The notes under the pieces: model-generated
Told to the model about the DNA's origin: nothing
Seen by the model: the letters and a program-made list of their open reading frames with translations, nothing else
Databases searched by the model: none
Position numbers and translations under genes: made by a program
Shown here: piece after piece, positions 1 to 8,225 of the stretch
Layout of the letters: every line of letters starts with the position of its first letter
Position numbering within the stretch: the stretch's first letter is position 1
Assembly: GCA_022820545.1 (NCBI GenBank)
Contig: JAJEFG010000011.1
Location: 37,975-101,974 of the forward strand
DNA from: Acidobacteriota bacterium
GTDB taxonomy: Bacteria; Acidobacteriota; Vicinamibacteria; Marinacidobacterales; Marinacidobacteraceae
DNA: 64,000 bases
Direction of reading: 5' to 3'

Positions 1-982
1 ATTCCCCGCCGGCGCCTTCCACGGTTTCCCGCACGATGCGGCCGAGGGTCAGCGGATCGGAGTTCCGGTAGCGGAACTCGGTGCCGGGCGGGATGCCGTA
101 GGGCTGGCTCGACGCGTGCTCGAAGACGTCCAGCGCGTCGAAGTAGACCCGCATGTGCTCGTTCTCGGGGACGAGCGACGGCGGGCCGTCGAATCCGGTG
201 TTCGTCATGTCGAGCCCGCTGGTCATGGTGAGCAGGTGCCGCATCAGGATGACGCCGCGGGGGTCGCCCTCCTCCCGCCATTCGGCGACCGGCGCCGGGT
301 CGTCGAGCCCGAAGTGCCCCTCCTGCATAAGCACGCCGATCAGGGTGGCGGTGACGCTCTTGCCCTCCGACCAACTGATCTGCGGTGTGTTCCGGTTGAA
401 TCCGGGGGCGTAGCGCTCCCCTACGATCTTGCCGCGCCGGACCACCGCGAGTGCCCGGGTGTTCTGTTCGGTGCCCATCGCGGCATCGAGCGCCGCGTCG
501 AGCGCAGCCCGGTCCACGCCGGCCTGGTCCGGTTCCTCCGCGCCGACGTCTCCGAGCGGCCAGTCCTGTTCGTCCGCCGGCGGGAGGTTCCGCGGAACCG
601 GAACCGGCGTGAAACGGACCGATTCGGCGCCGTCCTCCAGGATCGTGCATCCCTGATCACCGTGGTACTTCGCGGTGCGCGGCGCCACGTCGGCTGCCCA
701 GACCGTGGCGCTCCTGGCCTCCATGTCCACGGCCCACTCGAAGTCGGCCTGCCAGGCCCAGTCGTTAAAGGGGACGATGTCGTCCGCCAGCACCGTCTCC
801 GGCGAGCGCTCGGTCACCCGCCCCACGACGAACACGCCGGAGCAGAGGTGGTGCGCCCCGATCCCGGCGGCGTACTTCCGGAAGCGGCCGTCGTCCGCCT
901 CTTCCGCGGGTTCCATCGCGCCGCCGCAGCCGGCGAGGACCGCGAGTCCCACCAAGGCCGACCAGTTCCGTAGTTCCGTCAT
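1..982 (-). CDS. Serine hydrolase (beta-lactamase family) lipoprotein, 3' end cut by window
   Basis: A class C beta-lactamase-like (S12) serine hydrolase, probably anchored to a membrane on its periplasmic face. The reading frame starts with ATG at 982 and runs off the window, giving about 327 residues. The N-terminus has a hydrophobic stretch ending in L-A-G-C, a good lipobox. The nucleophile motif S-E-G-K and the Y-R-N motif are both present and match those of the next gene. The protein aligns with that gene over its whole visible length with only scattered differences, so the two are tandem paralogs separated by 54 nt. The third active-site motif lies outside the window. Substrate is unknown: this fold includes esterases, peptidases and amide hydrolases such as NylB. 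Confidence 0.85.
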   Translation of the reverse strand, partial: MTELRNWSALVGLAVLAGCGGAMEPAEEADDGRFRKYAAGIGAHHLCSGVFVVGRVTERSPETVLADDIVPFNDWAWQADFEWAVDMEARSATVWAADVAPRTAKYHGDQGCTILEDGAESVRFTPVPVPRNLPPADEQDWPLGDVGAEEPDQAGVDRAALDAALDAAMGTEQNTRALAVVRRGKIVGERYAPGFNRNTPQISWSEGKSVTATLIGVLMQEGHFGLDDPAPVAEWREEGDPRGVILMRHLLTMTSGLDMTNTGFDGPPSLVPENEHMRVYFDALDVFEHASSQPYGIPPGTEFRYRNSDPLTLGRIVRETVEGAGGE

Positions 983-1036
983 TGGATGTCCCTCCCGCTC
1001 GGCCCGAGTTTACGGGGAACCGGACGGCGGCCGCCG

Positions 1037-2482
1037 CTAGTCCGCGCTGTCGTCGAAGGCGGCGAGGATCGCGGAGACGGTGGCGTTCAGGTAGGGACCG
1101 AACTCGCCCGGGCTCGGGCCCAGACGGACGATCACCACGTCACGGGACGGGATCACCATGGTGGTCTGTCCCATGAAGCCAGACGCCCAGTAGGCATCCC
1201 GCGGGATGTCCGCATAGCGCCCCCCGAGGTTCAGCCACCAGAGCCCGCCGTATTCGTCCTCCTGCGCTCCCGGCGAGGGGCTGCTCACGAACTCCGACCA
1301 GCCCTCCGGGAGGATGCGGTCGCCCTCGAAGACGCCGTCCCAGAGGTGGAGCAGGCCGAACCGCATCCAGTCGGCGGCGCTGCCGTAGTCATAGCCGCTC
1401 AGGATGAAGTTGCCCCAGGGGTCGGTCTCCAGCACGAAGTCGCGGGAGCCGATCCGGTCGAAGAGCATCCGTTGCGGGTGGGTCAGGTACTCCCTGTCGT
1501 TGTTCTCGACCGTTTCCCGCACGATCCTCCCGAGGGTCAGCGGATCCGAGTTCCGGTAGCGGAACTCGGTGCCGGGCGGGATGCCGTAGGGCTGTCCCGA
1601 GGCGTGCTCGAAGACGTCCAGGGCGTCGAAATAGACGCGCATGTGCTCGTTCTCGGGAATCAGCGATGACGCGCCCTCGAGTCCCAGGTTCGTCATGTCG
1701 AGCCCGCTGCTCATGGTGAGCAGGTGCCGCATCGTGATGACGCCGCGGGGGTCGCCCTCCTCGCGCCACTCGGCGACGGGTGCCGGATCGTCCAGCCCGA
1801 AGTGCCCCTTCTGCATGAGCACGCCGATCAGGGTCGCCGTGACGCTCTTGCCCTCCGACCAACTGATCTGGGGAGTGTTCCGGGTGAACCCGGGGGCGTA
1901 GCGCTCGCCCACGATCTTCCCGCGCCGGACCACCGCGAGGGCGCGGGTGTTCTGCTCCGTCCCCATCGCGGCGTCGAGCGCCGCGTCGAGCGCCGCCCGG
2001 TCCACGCCGGCCTGGTCGGGTTCCTCCGCGCCGACGTCCCCGAGCGGCCAGTCCTGCTCGTCCGCCGGCGGCTGGTTCCGGGGGACGGGCACCGGGGTGA
2101 ACCGCACCGAGTCCTCGCCGTCGAGGAGCAGCGTGCACCCCTGGTCGCCGTGGTACTTCGCGGTGCGCGGCGCCACGTCGGCGGCCCAGACCGTGGCGCT
2201 CTTCGCCGCCATGTCCACTTCCCACTCGAAGTCGTCCTGCCAGGCGAAGCCCACGAAGGGCTCGATGTCCTCGGCCAGGACGGTCTCCGGGGAGCGCTCG
2301 GTGACCCGCCCCACCACGAAGGTGCCGGAACAGAGGTGATGCGCCCCCATCCCGGCGGCGTACTTCCGGAAGCGATCGTCGTCGGCTTCCGCGGTTGGCT
2401 CGCTCCCGCGGCTGCACGCCGCCAGCACCGCGAGTGCGGTCGCCAGCCCCAACAATCTGCACCAGTTCCGTGGGTCCGTCAT
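1037..2482 (-). CDS. Serine hydrolase (beta-lactamase family) lipoprotein
   Basis: Full-length 481-residue serine hydrolase of the S12/beta-lactamase fold. A lipoprotein signal ends in V-L-A-A-C. About 110 residues of unassigned N-terminal region precede the hydrolase domain. Visible active-site elements are S-E-G-K (nucleophile near residue 209), Y-R-N-S (near 308) and a C-terminal A-S-G-F-M-G-Q segment in the position of the usual H/K-x-G motif, as in NylB-like carboxylesterases. It is a paralog of the truncated gene downstream, and both start with near-identical sequence (ATG followed by T-D/E-x-R-N-W). The gene is divergent from the AAA ATPase at 2572. Function beyond hydrolysis of an ester or amide cannot be assigned. 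Confidence 0.88.
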   Translation of the reverse strand: MTDPRNWCRLLGLATALAVLAACSRGSEPTAEADDDRFRKYAAGMGAHHLCSGTFVVGRVTERSPETVLAEDIEPFVGFAWQDDFEWEVDMAAKSATVWAADVAPRTAKYHGDQGCTLLLDGEDSVRFTPVPVPRNQPPADEQDWPLGDVGAEEPDQAGVDRAALDAALDAAMGTEQNTRALAVVRRGKIVGERYAPGFTRNTPQISWSEGKSVTATLIGVLMQKGHFGLDDPAPVAEWREEGDPRGVITMRHLLTMSSGLDMTNLGLEGASSLIPENEHMRVYFDALDVFEHASGQPYGIPPGTEFRYRNSDPLTLGRIVRETVENNDREYLTHPQRMLFDRIGSRDFVLETDPWGNFILSGYDYGSAADWMRFGLLHLWDGVFEGDRILPEGWSEFVSSPSPGAQEDEYGGLWWLNLGGRYADIPRDAYWASGFMGQTTMVIPSRDVVIVRLGPSPGEFGPYLNATVSAILAAFDDSAD

Positions 2483-2571
2483 CGGGCGTCCCTCCCGTGC
2501 GACTCGATTCTACGAGACCGGCATGGCGCCGCCTCGGCTACGATGCGAAGCGGCGAGCTCGTGAAGGTCCG

Positions 2572-3783
2572 ATGACGAACACCGATTCCCGCACGATCAC
2601 CCGCGCTCGCCTGCGCAACTACAAGAGCATCGCCGCCTGCGATGTGCGACTCGAGCCGCTGACGCTGCTGGTCGGGCCGAACGGAGCGGGGAAGAGCAAC
2701 TTCCTCGATGCCCTCCGCTTCACCGCCCAGGCGCTCCGGTTTTCCCTCGATCACGCCCTCCGCGAGCGCGGCGGCATCGGCGACGTCCGGCGGCGCTCGC
2801 GGGGTCATCCGAACCATTTCGGAATCCGCCTCGATCTGCGCCTCCCCGCCGGCGAGGCCGCCTACGCCTTCTCGGTCGGCGCCCGGCCGAACGGCGGTTA
2901 CGAGGTACGCAGTGAGGAGTGCCGGGTGCGTTCGACGGATCCGGCGCAGACCGGACATTTCGTAACCGAGAGGGGCCAGATCACGCAATCCTCGATGCGC
3001 GATTTGCCTCCGCTCACCCAGCGGGACCGGTTGTATCTCCTGCCGGCGTCCAGCCATGCGGTGTTTCGGCCCATCTACGACGTGCTGTCCGGGATGGGGT
3101 TCTACAACCTGGACCCAGGCCGGATTCGCGACCTCCAGTCCTCCGCGCCGAGCGACGTTCTCGACGGCGACGGGGCCAATCTGGCGAGCGTGTTCGGCGC
3201 GATGCGGTCGCGCCACCCTTCCAGCATCGAGCGCATCGTGCGGTACCTCTCGGTGATCGTTCCGGGAACCGTTGGCGTGGAAACGAAGACTCTCGGCCCG
3301 AAACTGACGCTGGAGTTCCTGCAGAAGGTGCGCGGTGACGAGCACGCCTGGAGGTTCCTGGCGAACAACATGTCGGACGGGACGCTCCGGGCGTTTGGCG
3401 TTCTGGTGGCGCTGTTCCAGGGCGTCGGCAATTCATCCCTCGCCGCCCGGCTCGTCGGCATCGAGGAGCCGGAGAGCGCTCTCCACCCGGCGGCGGCGGA
3501 AGCCGTGGTGGATGTCCTGCAGGAAGTGAGCGCGACCGTGCAGGTCGTCGCCACGACACATAGCGCCGATCTCCTGGACCAGAGGACGCTCCCCGCGCGG
3601 TCTCTCCTGGCGGTCGTGTCGGAAGACGGCGAAACCCGACTCGCGCCGCTGGACGAGGAGGGTCGGGGAATCCTGCGTGACGGTTTGTCAACTCCCGGAG
3701 AGTTGCTGCGGATGGAAATGCTCAATCCCGATCCGATACTCGCCAGACCCACGCACCTCAAGCTCTTCGGCAACGGGGCGTGA
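2572..3783 (+). CDS. AAA ATPase of the RecF/SMC-like AAA_21 type
   Basis: A 403-residue ABC/SMC-type ATPase. Walker A G-P-N-G-A-G-K-S-N lies at about residues 36-44. A signature-like S-D-G-T-L-R segment precedes Walker B I-E-E-P-E-S-A-L-H-P (about 298-307), and a T-H-S switch follows near 330. This is the single-domain layout of COG4637-like ATPases that work with TOPRIM or nuclease partners. The ATG at 2572 is chosen because the conserved N-terminal strand (R-A-R-L-R-N-Y-K-S-I) follows shortly after; the frame stays open upstream but overlaps the promoter region of the divergent hydrolase. The next gene starts 3 nt after this stop, so the two are one operon. An ATPase plus a TOPRIM-like partner is typical of OLD, Gabija and PARIS-like anti-phage modules; that role is inferred here. 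Confidence 0.9.
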   Translation: MTNTDSRTITRARLRNYKSIAACDVRLEPLTLLVGPNGAGKSNFLDALRFTAQALRFSLDHALRERGGIGDVRRRSRGHPNHFGIRLDLRLPAGEAAYAFSVGARPNGGYEVRSEECRVRSTDPAQTGHFVTERGQITQSSMRDLPPLTQRDRLYLLPASSHAVFRPIYDVLSGMGFYNLDPGRIRDLQSSAPSDVLDGDGANLASVFGAMRSRHPSSIERIVRYLSVIVPGTVGVETKTLGPKLTLEFLQKVRGDEHAWRFLANNMSDGTLRAFGVLVALFQGVGNSSLAARLVGIEEPESALHPAAAEAVVDVLQEVSATVQVVATTHSADLLDQRTLPARSLLAVVSEDGETRLAPLDEEGRGILRDGLSTPGELLRMEMLNPDPILARPTHLKLFGNGA

Positions 3784-3786
3784 ACT

Positions 3787-4368
3787 GTGGTCCGCATCGC
3801 CGTGATCGTCGAAGGGAAGGGAGAGGTTCAAGCCGTCCCGGAACTGCTTCGCCGGATCATCGCGGAGGTCTCGGCGGGCGACCCTCCGAGCATCGCACGC
3901 CCGATCCGCGCCCCTCGTGACCGGATCGTCAAGGAGGGTGAGTTGGAGCGGTACGTGAACCTCGCAGTGAGCCACGGCGGCCCGGACGCCCGAATCCTCG
4001 TTCTTCTGGATGCCGACGAGGACTGTCCGAAGGAACTGGGCCCGGAACTCCTGAGGCGGGCCCGGGAGGCCCGTCCAGACAAGCAGATTCAGGTGGTGCT
4101 CGCCGCGCGGGAGTACGAAGCTTGGTTCATCGCCGCCGCGGAGTCCACAGTCTCCGGCGTTTCGGCAGCCCCCCAGAACCCTGAGGCGATACGGGGCGCC
4201 AAGGAATGGATCGGCAGGCACCAGCCGTATCGGCCCACCGCGGATCAGGCGCCGATGACCGCGACGTTCGACATGGCGGAGGCGCGCCGGAACGCGCCGT
4301 CTTTCGACAAGATGTGGCGAGCCGTGGAGGCCCTGCTGGCTGGTCCGCGTCCGGCGAAACGCGAATAG
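3787..4368 (+). CDS. DUF4276 family TOPRIM-like protein, partner of the AAA ATPase
   Basis: A 193-residue protein beginning with GTG three bases after the ATPase stop. The fold signature resembles TOPRIM: a first strand with V-E-G-K-G-E (residues 8-13), a second acidic pair in L-L-D-A-D-E-D (about 73-79), and a conserved R-E-Y-E-A-W-F segment near 110 typical of DUF4276. In TOPRIM enzymes the Glu and the D-x-D bind catalytic metal, so a nuclease function is plausible. The family is commonly found beside AAA ATPases, as here. It converges on the operon at 4391 with only 22 nt between. I infer that the pair forms a split OLD-like complex; no partner beyond the ATPase is seen. Confidence 0.85.
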   Translation: MVRIAVIVEGKGEVQAVPELLRRIIAEVSAGDPPSIARPIRAPRDRIVKEGELERYVNLAVSHGGPDARILVLLDADEDCPKELGPELLRRAREARPDKQIQVVLAAREYEAWFIAAAESTVSGVSAAPQNPEAIRGAKEWIGRHQPYRPTADQAPMTATFDMAEARRNAPSFDKMWRAVEALLAGPRPAKRE

Positions 4369-4390
4369 CAACTCGGCTCGAGGGGTTCCT

Positions 4391-6271
4391 TCAGCCCGCG
4401 AAGGCTTCCATTCGGTTGAGGGCCTCGGTGATCAGCTCTTCCGACTGGAGCATGGAGACTCGGGCGTAGCGGTCCCATCGCTCCCCGAAGGCGGTCCCGG
4501 GGAAGATCAGCACCCGCGCCTCGGTAAGCAGGCGCCGGCAGAACGCCTCCGCGGAGAGGCCGAAGCGCGAGATGTCCGCCCAGACGAAGAATCCGCCCCC
4601 CTGCGCCGCGGTGGGGATGCCGAGCCGGGCGAACCCGTCGAGCAGCAACTGTCTTCGCGGCCGGTAGATCTCGCGGAGCCGGGCCGGGAAGGCTTCGCCG
4701 CCGGCGAGCGCGGCGGCCGCCGCCCGCTGGGAGAAGAGCGGTCCCGGACCGGAGAGCGCCGCCTTGGCGCGGGCGCAGGCGGCGATGGCGTCCGCGGGAC
4801 CGGTCAGATAACCGACGCGGAACCCGGTCATCGCGTAGCTCTTGGAGACGCTTCCCATGGTCAGCGTCCGGTTCCGCATCCCGGGGAGCGTGGAGGGCGA
4901 GAGGATCGGCCCTTCGCCGTCGAGCGCCATGTCGGCGTACACCTCGTCGGAGAGCACCCAGAGGTGGTGGCGGTCCGCGAGCCGGCAGAGTTCCTCGACC
5001 TCTTCGGCGCGGGTTCGGGCGCCGGTCGGGTTGGAGAAGTTCACGATCGAGAGCAGCCGGGGCCGCTCGCACCCGCCGAGCACCGCTGCGGTGGCAGCGG
5101 CGCGCATCCCGAAGTCCTCGCCGTCCTCGCCCTCGACTCCTCCGCACGGCACGGGGGTCATCCGCCCGCGGGCGAGCGCGATGGCCTGCACGTAGGAGGT
5201 GTAACGCGGGTCGGCGAGCAGGACTTCCTCGCGCTCGCCCACCAGCGCCAGCATGGCCAGGGCGATGCCCTCCTGGGCGCCGCCGGTGACCAGGGTCTCG
5301 GTGTCCGGGTCCCAGCGGACGCCGGTGCGAGCCTCCTCCCGCTCCACGATCCGTTCCCGGAGCCAGCGCTGGCCGAGGGGATCGAGCGGTTCCGTCTCAC
5401 CGATCTGCGCGCAGGCGGCTTCCAGCACCGCCTCGGGGGCGTCCGCATCCGGATCCCCCCGCCCGAGGCTGACCACTCCGTCGAGATGCGCCGCGAGCTC
5501 CATCAGCGAGTAGCGCGAGTCGTCCTTGCCGGGTTTGGCGAGCGTGGGACGCGGCGTCGGCCTCGCCGGCCCGGCTCCCAACAGCAGCGCCGCGGTCCGC
5601 TGCGAGGGGGCCGCGGTACAGACCGAGACCGCCTGCTTCAGGCTCCGGAGGCGGCCCAGCAGCCGGGGCGGCACTCGAAAGAAGCCGACCCGGAACGGGG
5701 CGAGTTCGGGGAGGCCGTCGAGCGAGCCGACGAGCACCGCCTCTTCTCCCACCCCGTCGAGGAAGGCGCCTGGCGCCTCGTCGGGGAGGAGCCGGTCGCC
5801 GCAATCCACGATCTCGACCGGAGTTGCGCCGCCGGCTTCCTCCGGGGTGGCGATCCGCGCGATCGCGCCGCTTCCGGCAGCCTCACCGACCGGAAACAGA
5901 TCGAGGAGGGCGCACGCGGCAAGCACGCCCGGGTCGCCTTCGACCGCCGGAGACAGGGCCACGCTGCCCGGAGCGTTCCCGGCTTCCGCCCGCGCCCCGG
6001 CGAGGGCGACGAAGAGCGCTTCCTGCCGCCCGCCGGTGATGATCGCGGTCCCTCCGGGCGGCGCCCCGGCCGCCTCAAGCCGCTGGCCGATCGCCTCCTG
6101 GAGCTCCGGCAGGCCCGGGCGCGGCGTGTAGTGCGTCTCGCCGCCCAGCAACGCCGACCGGAGCGCGGCGGCGGGCTCGGGGGCAAGCGCGACTCCGGGA
6201 TCGGGAAGGGTCCGGCCCGGGCCGAGCGCGTGCGACCGGTCGGAAACCGGAATCGGACAGAAGTGGTTCAT
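4391..6271 (-). CDS. Double-domain class I/II aminotransferase with a degenerate first domain
   Basis: A 626-residue PLP-dependent aminotransferase made of two related domains. The C-terminal domain (about 245-626) is complete. It has the N-F-S-N-P-T-G motif, S-D-E-V-Y-A-D, and S-V-S-K-S-Y with the Schiff-base lysine near residue 476, then F-R-V-G and a late aminotransferase-type R-V-S-M. The N-terminal part (about 20-235) starts like a second aminotransferase (T-H-Y-T-P-R-P-G-L-P-E-L), but where S-V-S-K should occur it reads G-S-L-D-G before F-R-V-G-F, so the lysine is lost. The ATG at 6271 overlaps the SDR stop as ATGA, showing translational coupling. It is the last gene of a six-gene operon. 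Substrate is unknown. Confidence 0.85.
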   Translation of the reverse strand: MNHFCPIPVSDRSHALGPGRTLPDPGVALAPEPAAALRSALLGGETHYTPRPGLPELQEAIGQRLEAAGAPPGGTAIITGGRQEALFVALAGARAEAGNAPGSVALSPAVEGDPGVLAACALLDLFPVGEAAGSGAIARIATPEEAGGATPVEIVDCGDRLLPDEAPGAFLDGVGEEAVLVGSLDGLPELAPFRVGFFRVPPRLLGRLRSLKQAVSVCTAAPSQRTAALLLGAGPARPTPRPTLAKPGKDDSRYSLMELAAHLDGVVSLGRGDPDADAPEAVLEAACAQIGETEPLDPLGQRWLRERIVEREEARTGVRWDPDTETLVTGGAQEGIALAMLALVGEREEVLLADPRYTSYVQAIALARGRMTPVPCGGVEGEDGEDFGMRAAATAAVLGGCERPRLLSIVNFSNPTGARTRAEEVEELCRLADRHHLWVLSDEVYADMALDGEGPILSPSTLPGMRNRTLTMGSVSKSYAMTGFRVGYLTGPADAIAACARAKAALSGPGPLFSQRAAAAALAGGEAFPARLREIYRPRRQLLLDGFARLGIPTAAQGGGFFVWADISRFGLSAEAFCRRLLTEARVLIFPGTAFGERWDRYARVSMLQSEELITEALNRMEAFAG

Positions 6272-7071
6272 GTGGCGAGTTCCGCCCACGCGTCCGCCGG
6301 CAGCGGCAGTCCCCGGGCCCGCACCGCGTCGGCCACCCGGTCGGCCTCGAAGCGGCGCCCGTTCGGAGCGCCCTCGAAGCCGGGCAGCAGCGCGAAGGCC
6401 GCGAAGGCGGGGCCGAGCGCGTCCGAAGACCCCCAGGTCCGCTCCGCCTCGGGAATTGCGGCTTCGTCGGTGCGCGAAAGCCCGGTGGGCTTGATGCGCC
6501 CCGCCCCCGGCGTAATGGTGTTGGCCAAAATCCCGGCGCCGCCGCACTCTTCGGCGAGCGCCTTTGCGAGGCCCTCGGTCCCGAACTTGGTCGCGCAGTA
6601 CACGGCCTCGTTGGCGAATCCGGAGATCCCCGCCCGCGAGCTGGTCAGCAGGATGGAACCGCCGTTCCCCGCCCGCAGTTCGGGTATCAGTTCGCGCACC
6701 AGCAGGAAAGCCGAGGTCAGGTTCACCTCCAGCATTTCGTCCAACTGCGCCCCGGTCGTCTCCTCGACGGAGGTCAGGTGCATGATCGCGGCGCAGTGGA
6801 CCAGCGCGCCCAGGTCGCCCCGGGCGATTTCGCGAGCGCGGGCCGCCGCTTCCAGCGTGCCTTCCCGGCGCGAGAGGTCGCACACCAACGGATGGAAGGG
6901 TCCGGGACCGCGGTCAACGGCGACCTCGACCGTGGCCTGGAGTTCGTCCCGCGACCGGTCGAGCACGATGCACTCGGCGCCCTCCTCGGCGAGGCCCCAG
7001 GCCGCCGAGGCGCCGAGTCCGCGCGCCGCTCCGGTCACCAGGACGCGGCGTCCCCGGAGTCTTTCGCCCAT
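6268..7071 (-). CDS. SDR family NAD(P)-dependent oxidoreductase
   Basis: A 267-residue short-chain dehydrogenase/reductase. The cofactor motif T-G-A-A-R-G-L-G is at residues 14-21, N-L-T-S lies in the helix 4 region, and the catalytic Ser region (L-L-T-S-S-R) precedes Y-C-A-T-K near residue 157 (Y-x-x-x-K). The C-terminal region carries P-G-A-G after strand 6. These are all standard for classical SDRs that interconvert alcohols and ketones. The start codon overlaps the DUF819 stop by one base (TGATG), and its own stop overlaps the aminotransferase start. The context suggests one step in an amino-acid-like or hydroxyacid catabolic route. Confidence 0.9.
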   Translation of the reverse strand: MGERLRGRRVLVTGAARGLGASAAWGLAEEGAECIVLDRSRDELQATVEVAVDRGPGPFHPLVCDLSRREGTLEAAARAREIARGDLGALVHCAAIMHLTSVEETTGAQLDEMLEVNLTSAFLLVRELIPELRAGNGGSILLTSSRAGISGFANEAVYCATKFGTEGLAKALAEECGGAGILANTITPGAGRIKPTGLSRTDEAAIPEAERTWGSSDALGPAFAAFALLPGFEGAPNGRRFEADRVADAVRARGLPLPADAWAELAT

Positions 7072-8225
7072 CAGCCCGGCAGCACCCCCCGCAGCAGGTA
7101 GGCCACCCCGAATCCCAGGTAGTTGCCGAAGCCGTAACCGAAGATTCCCATGATCACCGCTGGCGCGATGCGGTGCTTCCACTTGAGCGCCATCCCGAGG
7201 GCAAGCGCCGATCCCGGGCCGCCCACCGCGGCCTGGCTCGACAGGGTGATGGTGGCGAGGTCGAACCGCAGGAGCCAGCCGATCCCGTAGAGCACGGCGG
7301 CGTGGATCAGGATGATCAGGATCATGTAGAAGAAGAGCCAGGGGCCCGCCGCCACCACTTCCCGCACGTCGGATCCGGCGCCGATCACGATGAAGAAGAG
7401 GTGGAGGGCGAAGTAGGACAGCATCGCGGAGCCCTGGAGCCGCTGGATGGCCGGGACCTGCCCCAGGATCAGCGCGATCGTCGTCAGCCACAGGACTTCC
7501 GGCACGCCGGGAAGCACCCGGGCGAACTGCCCGGCGGCGGCCAGCGCCAGCAGCGGGATGGCCGCCAGGATGGCGAGGTGGGTGATCGAGATCGAGCCCT
7601 CGGTCCAGGTGCGCCGCAGCGCGTCGGTGTCCACCTCGGTGTCGTCGGCCGCGGCGTCCAGCGCGTCCGGCTTCGCCCGCCGGAGGAAGACCCCGGCGAG
7701 CGCCGAGGCGAGCGCGACCTGCCCGAGCATCCACGGCACCGTCGAGAGGTTGTCCACCACGAAGGCGCCCGCGAAGAGGCTGGGGGTCATCTCGAGACCC
7801 TGGCCGACCGCCGCGAAGTTGAGGCCGCCGCCCCAGAAGGCGCCGGCGAACGTCCCCCCGAGCTTCCAGGTCTCCGGGCCCAGTAATCCCGCGAAGAGCA
7901 GGCTCGCGGTGAACGCCCCCACGAAGGTGCCGAACCCCGCGATCCCGAACCCCACCACCATGCGGGGCCCGGCGGTCTTCAGGTCGGCGAGCCGGGTGGA
8001 GAGCACGAACAGCACGATCGCGTAGGGGATCGCGTAGCGCGAGAGCGAGCCCATGAACTCGCCGCCCCGCGGGATGAGCCCGATGTTCGCGAGCAGGATC
8101 CCGAGCAGGGTGCAGACGACCGCGGAGCTGATCTTCTGGATGACGGGGAAGCGCTCCTCCGCCTGCCGCGCCGCCGCGATGATCAGCAGCAGGAAGGCGA
8201 GGAGCAGCAGCGGCTGGGCGATCAC
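7071..8225 (-). CDS. DUF819 family integral membrane protein
   Basis: A 384-residue polytopic membrane protein with about ten hydrophobic segments. It matches the DUF819 (YjcL-like, COG5505) family by its two glycine-rich signatures: G-G-G-L-N-F-A-A-V near residue 140 and A-A-V-G-G-P-G-S-A-L-A near residue 340. The family is related in layout to glutamate/sodium symporter-like carriers, but its substrate is unknown. It starts with GTG at 8225, overlapping the stop of the upstream deacylase by four bases (GTGA), and ends in a one-base overlap with the SDR. Its place in a catabolic operon suggests it imports or exports the operon's substrate. Confidence 0.9.
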   Translation of the reverse strand: MIAQPLLLLAFLLLIIAAARQAEERFPVIQKISSAVVCTLLGILLANIGLIPRGGEFMGSLSRYAIPYAIVLFVLSTRLADLKTAGPRMVVGFGIAGFGTFVGAFTASLLFAGLLGPETWKLGGTFAGAFWGGGLNFAAVGQGLEMTPSLFAGAFVVDNLSTVPWMLGQVALASALAGVFLRRAKPDALDAAADDTEVDTDALRRTWTEGSISITHLAILAAIPLLALAAAGQFARVLPGVPEVLWLTTIALILGQVPAIQRLQGSAMLSYFALHLFFIVIGAGSDVREVVAAGPWLFFYMILIILIHAAVLYGIGWLLRFDLATITLSSQAAVGGPGSALALGMALKWKHRIAPAVIMGIFGYGFGNYLGFGVAYLLRGVLPG

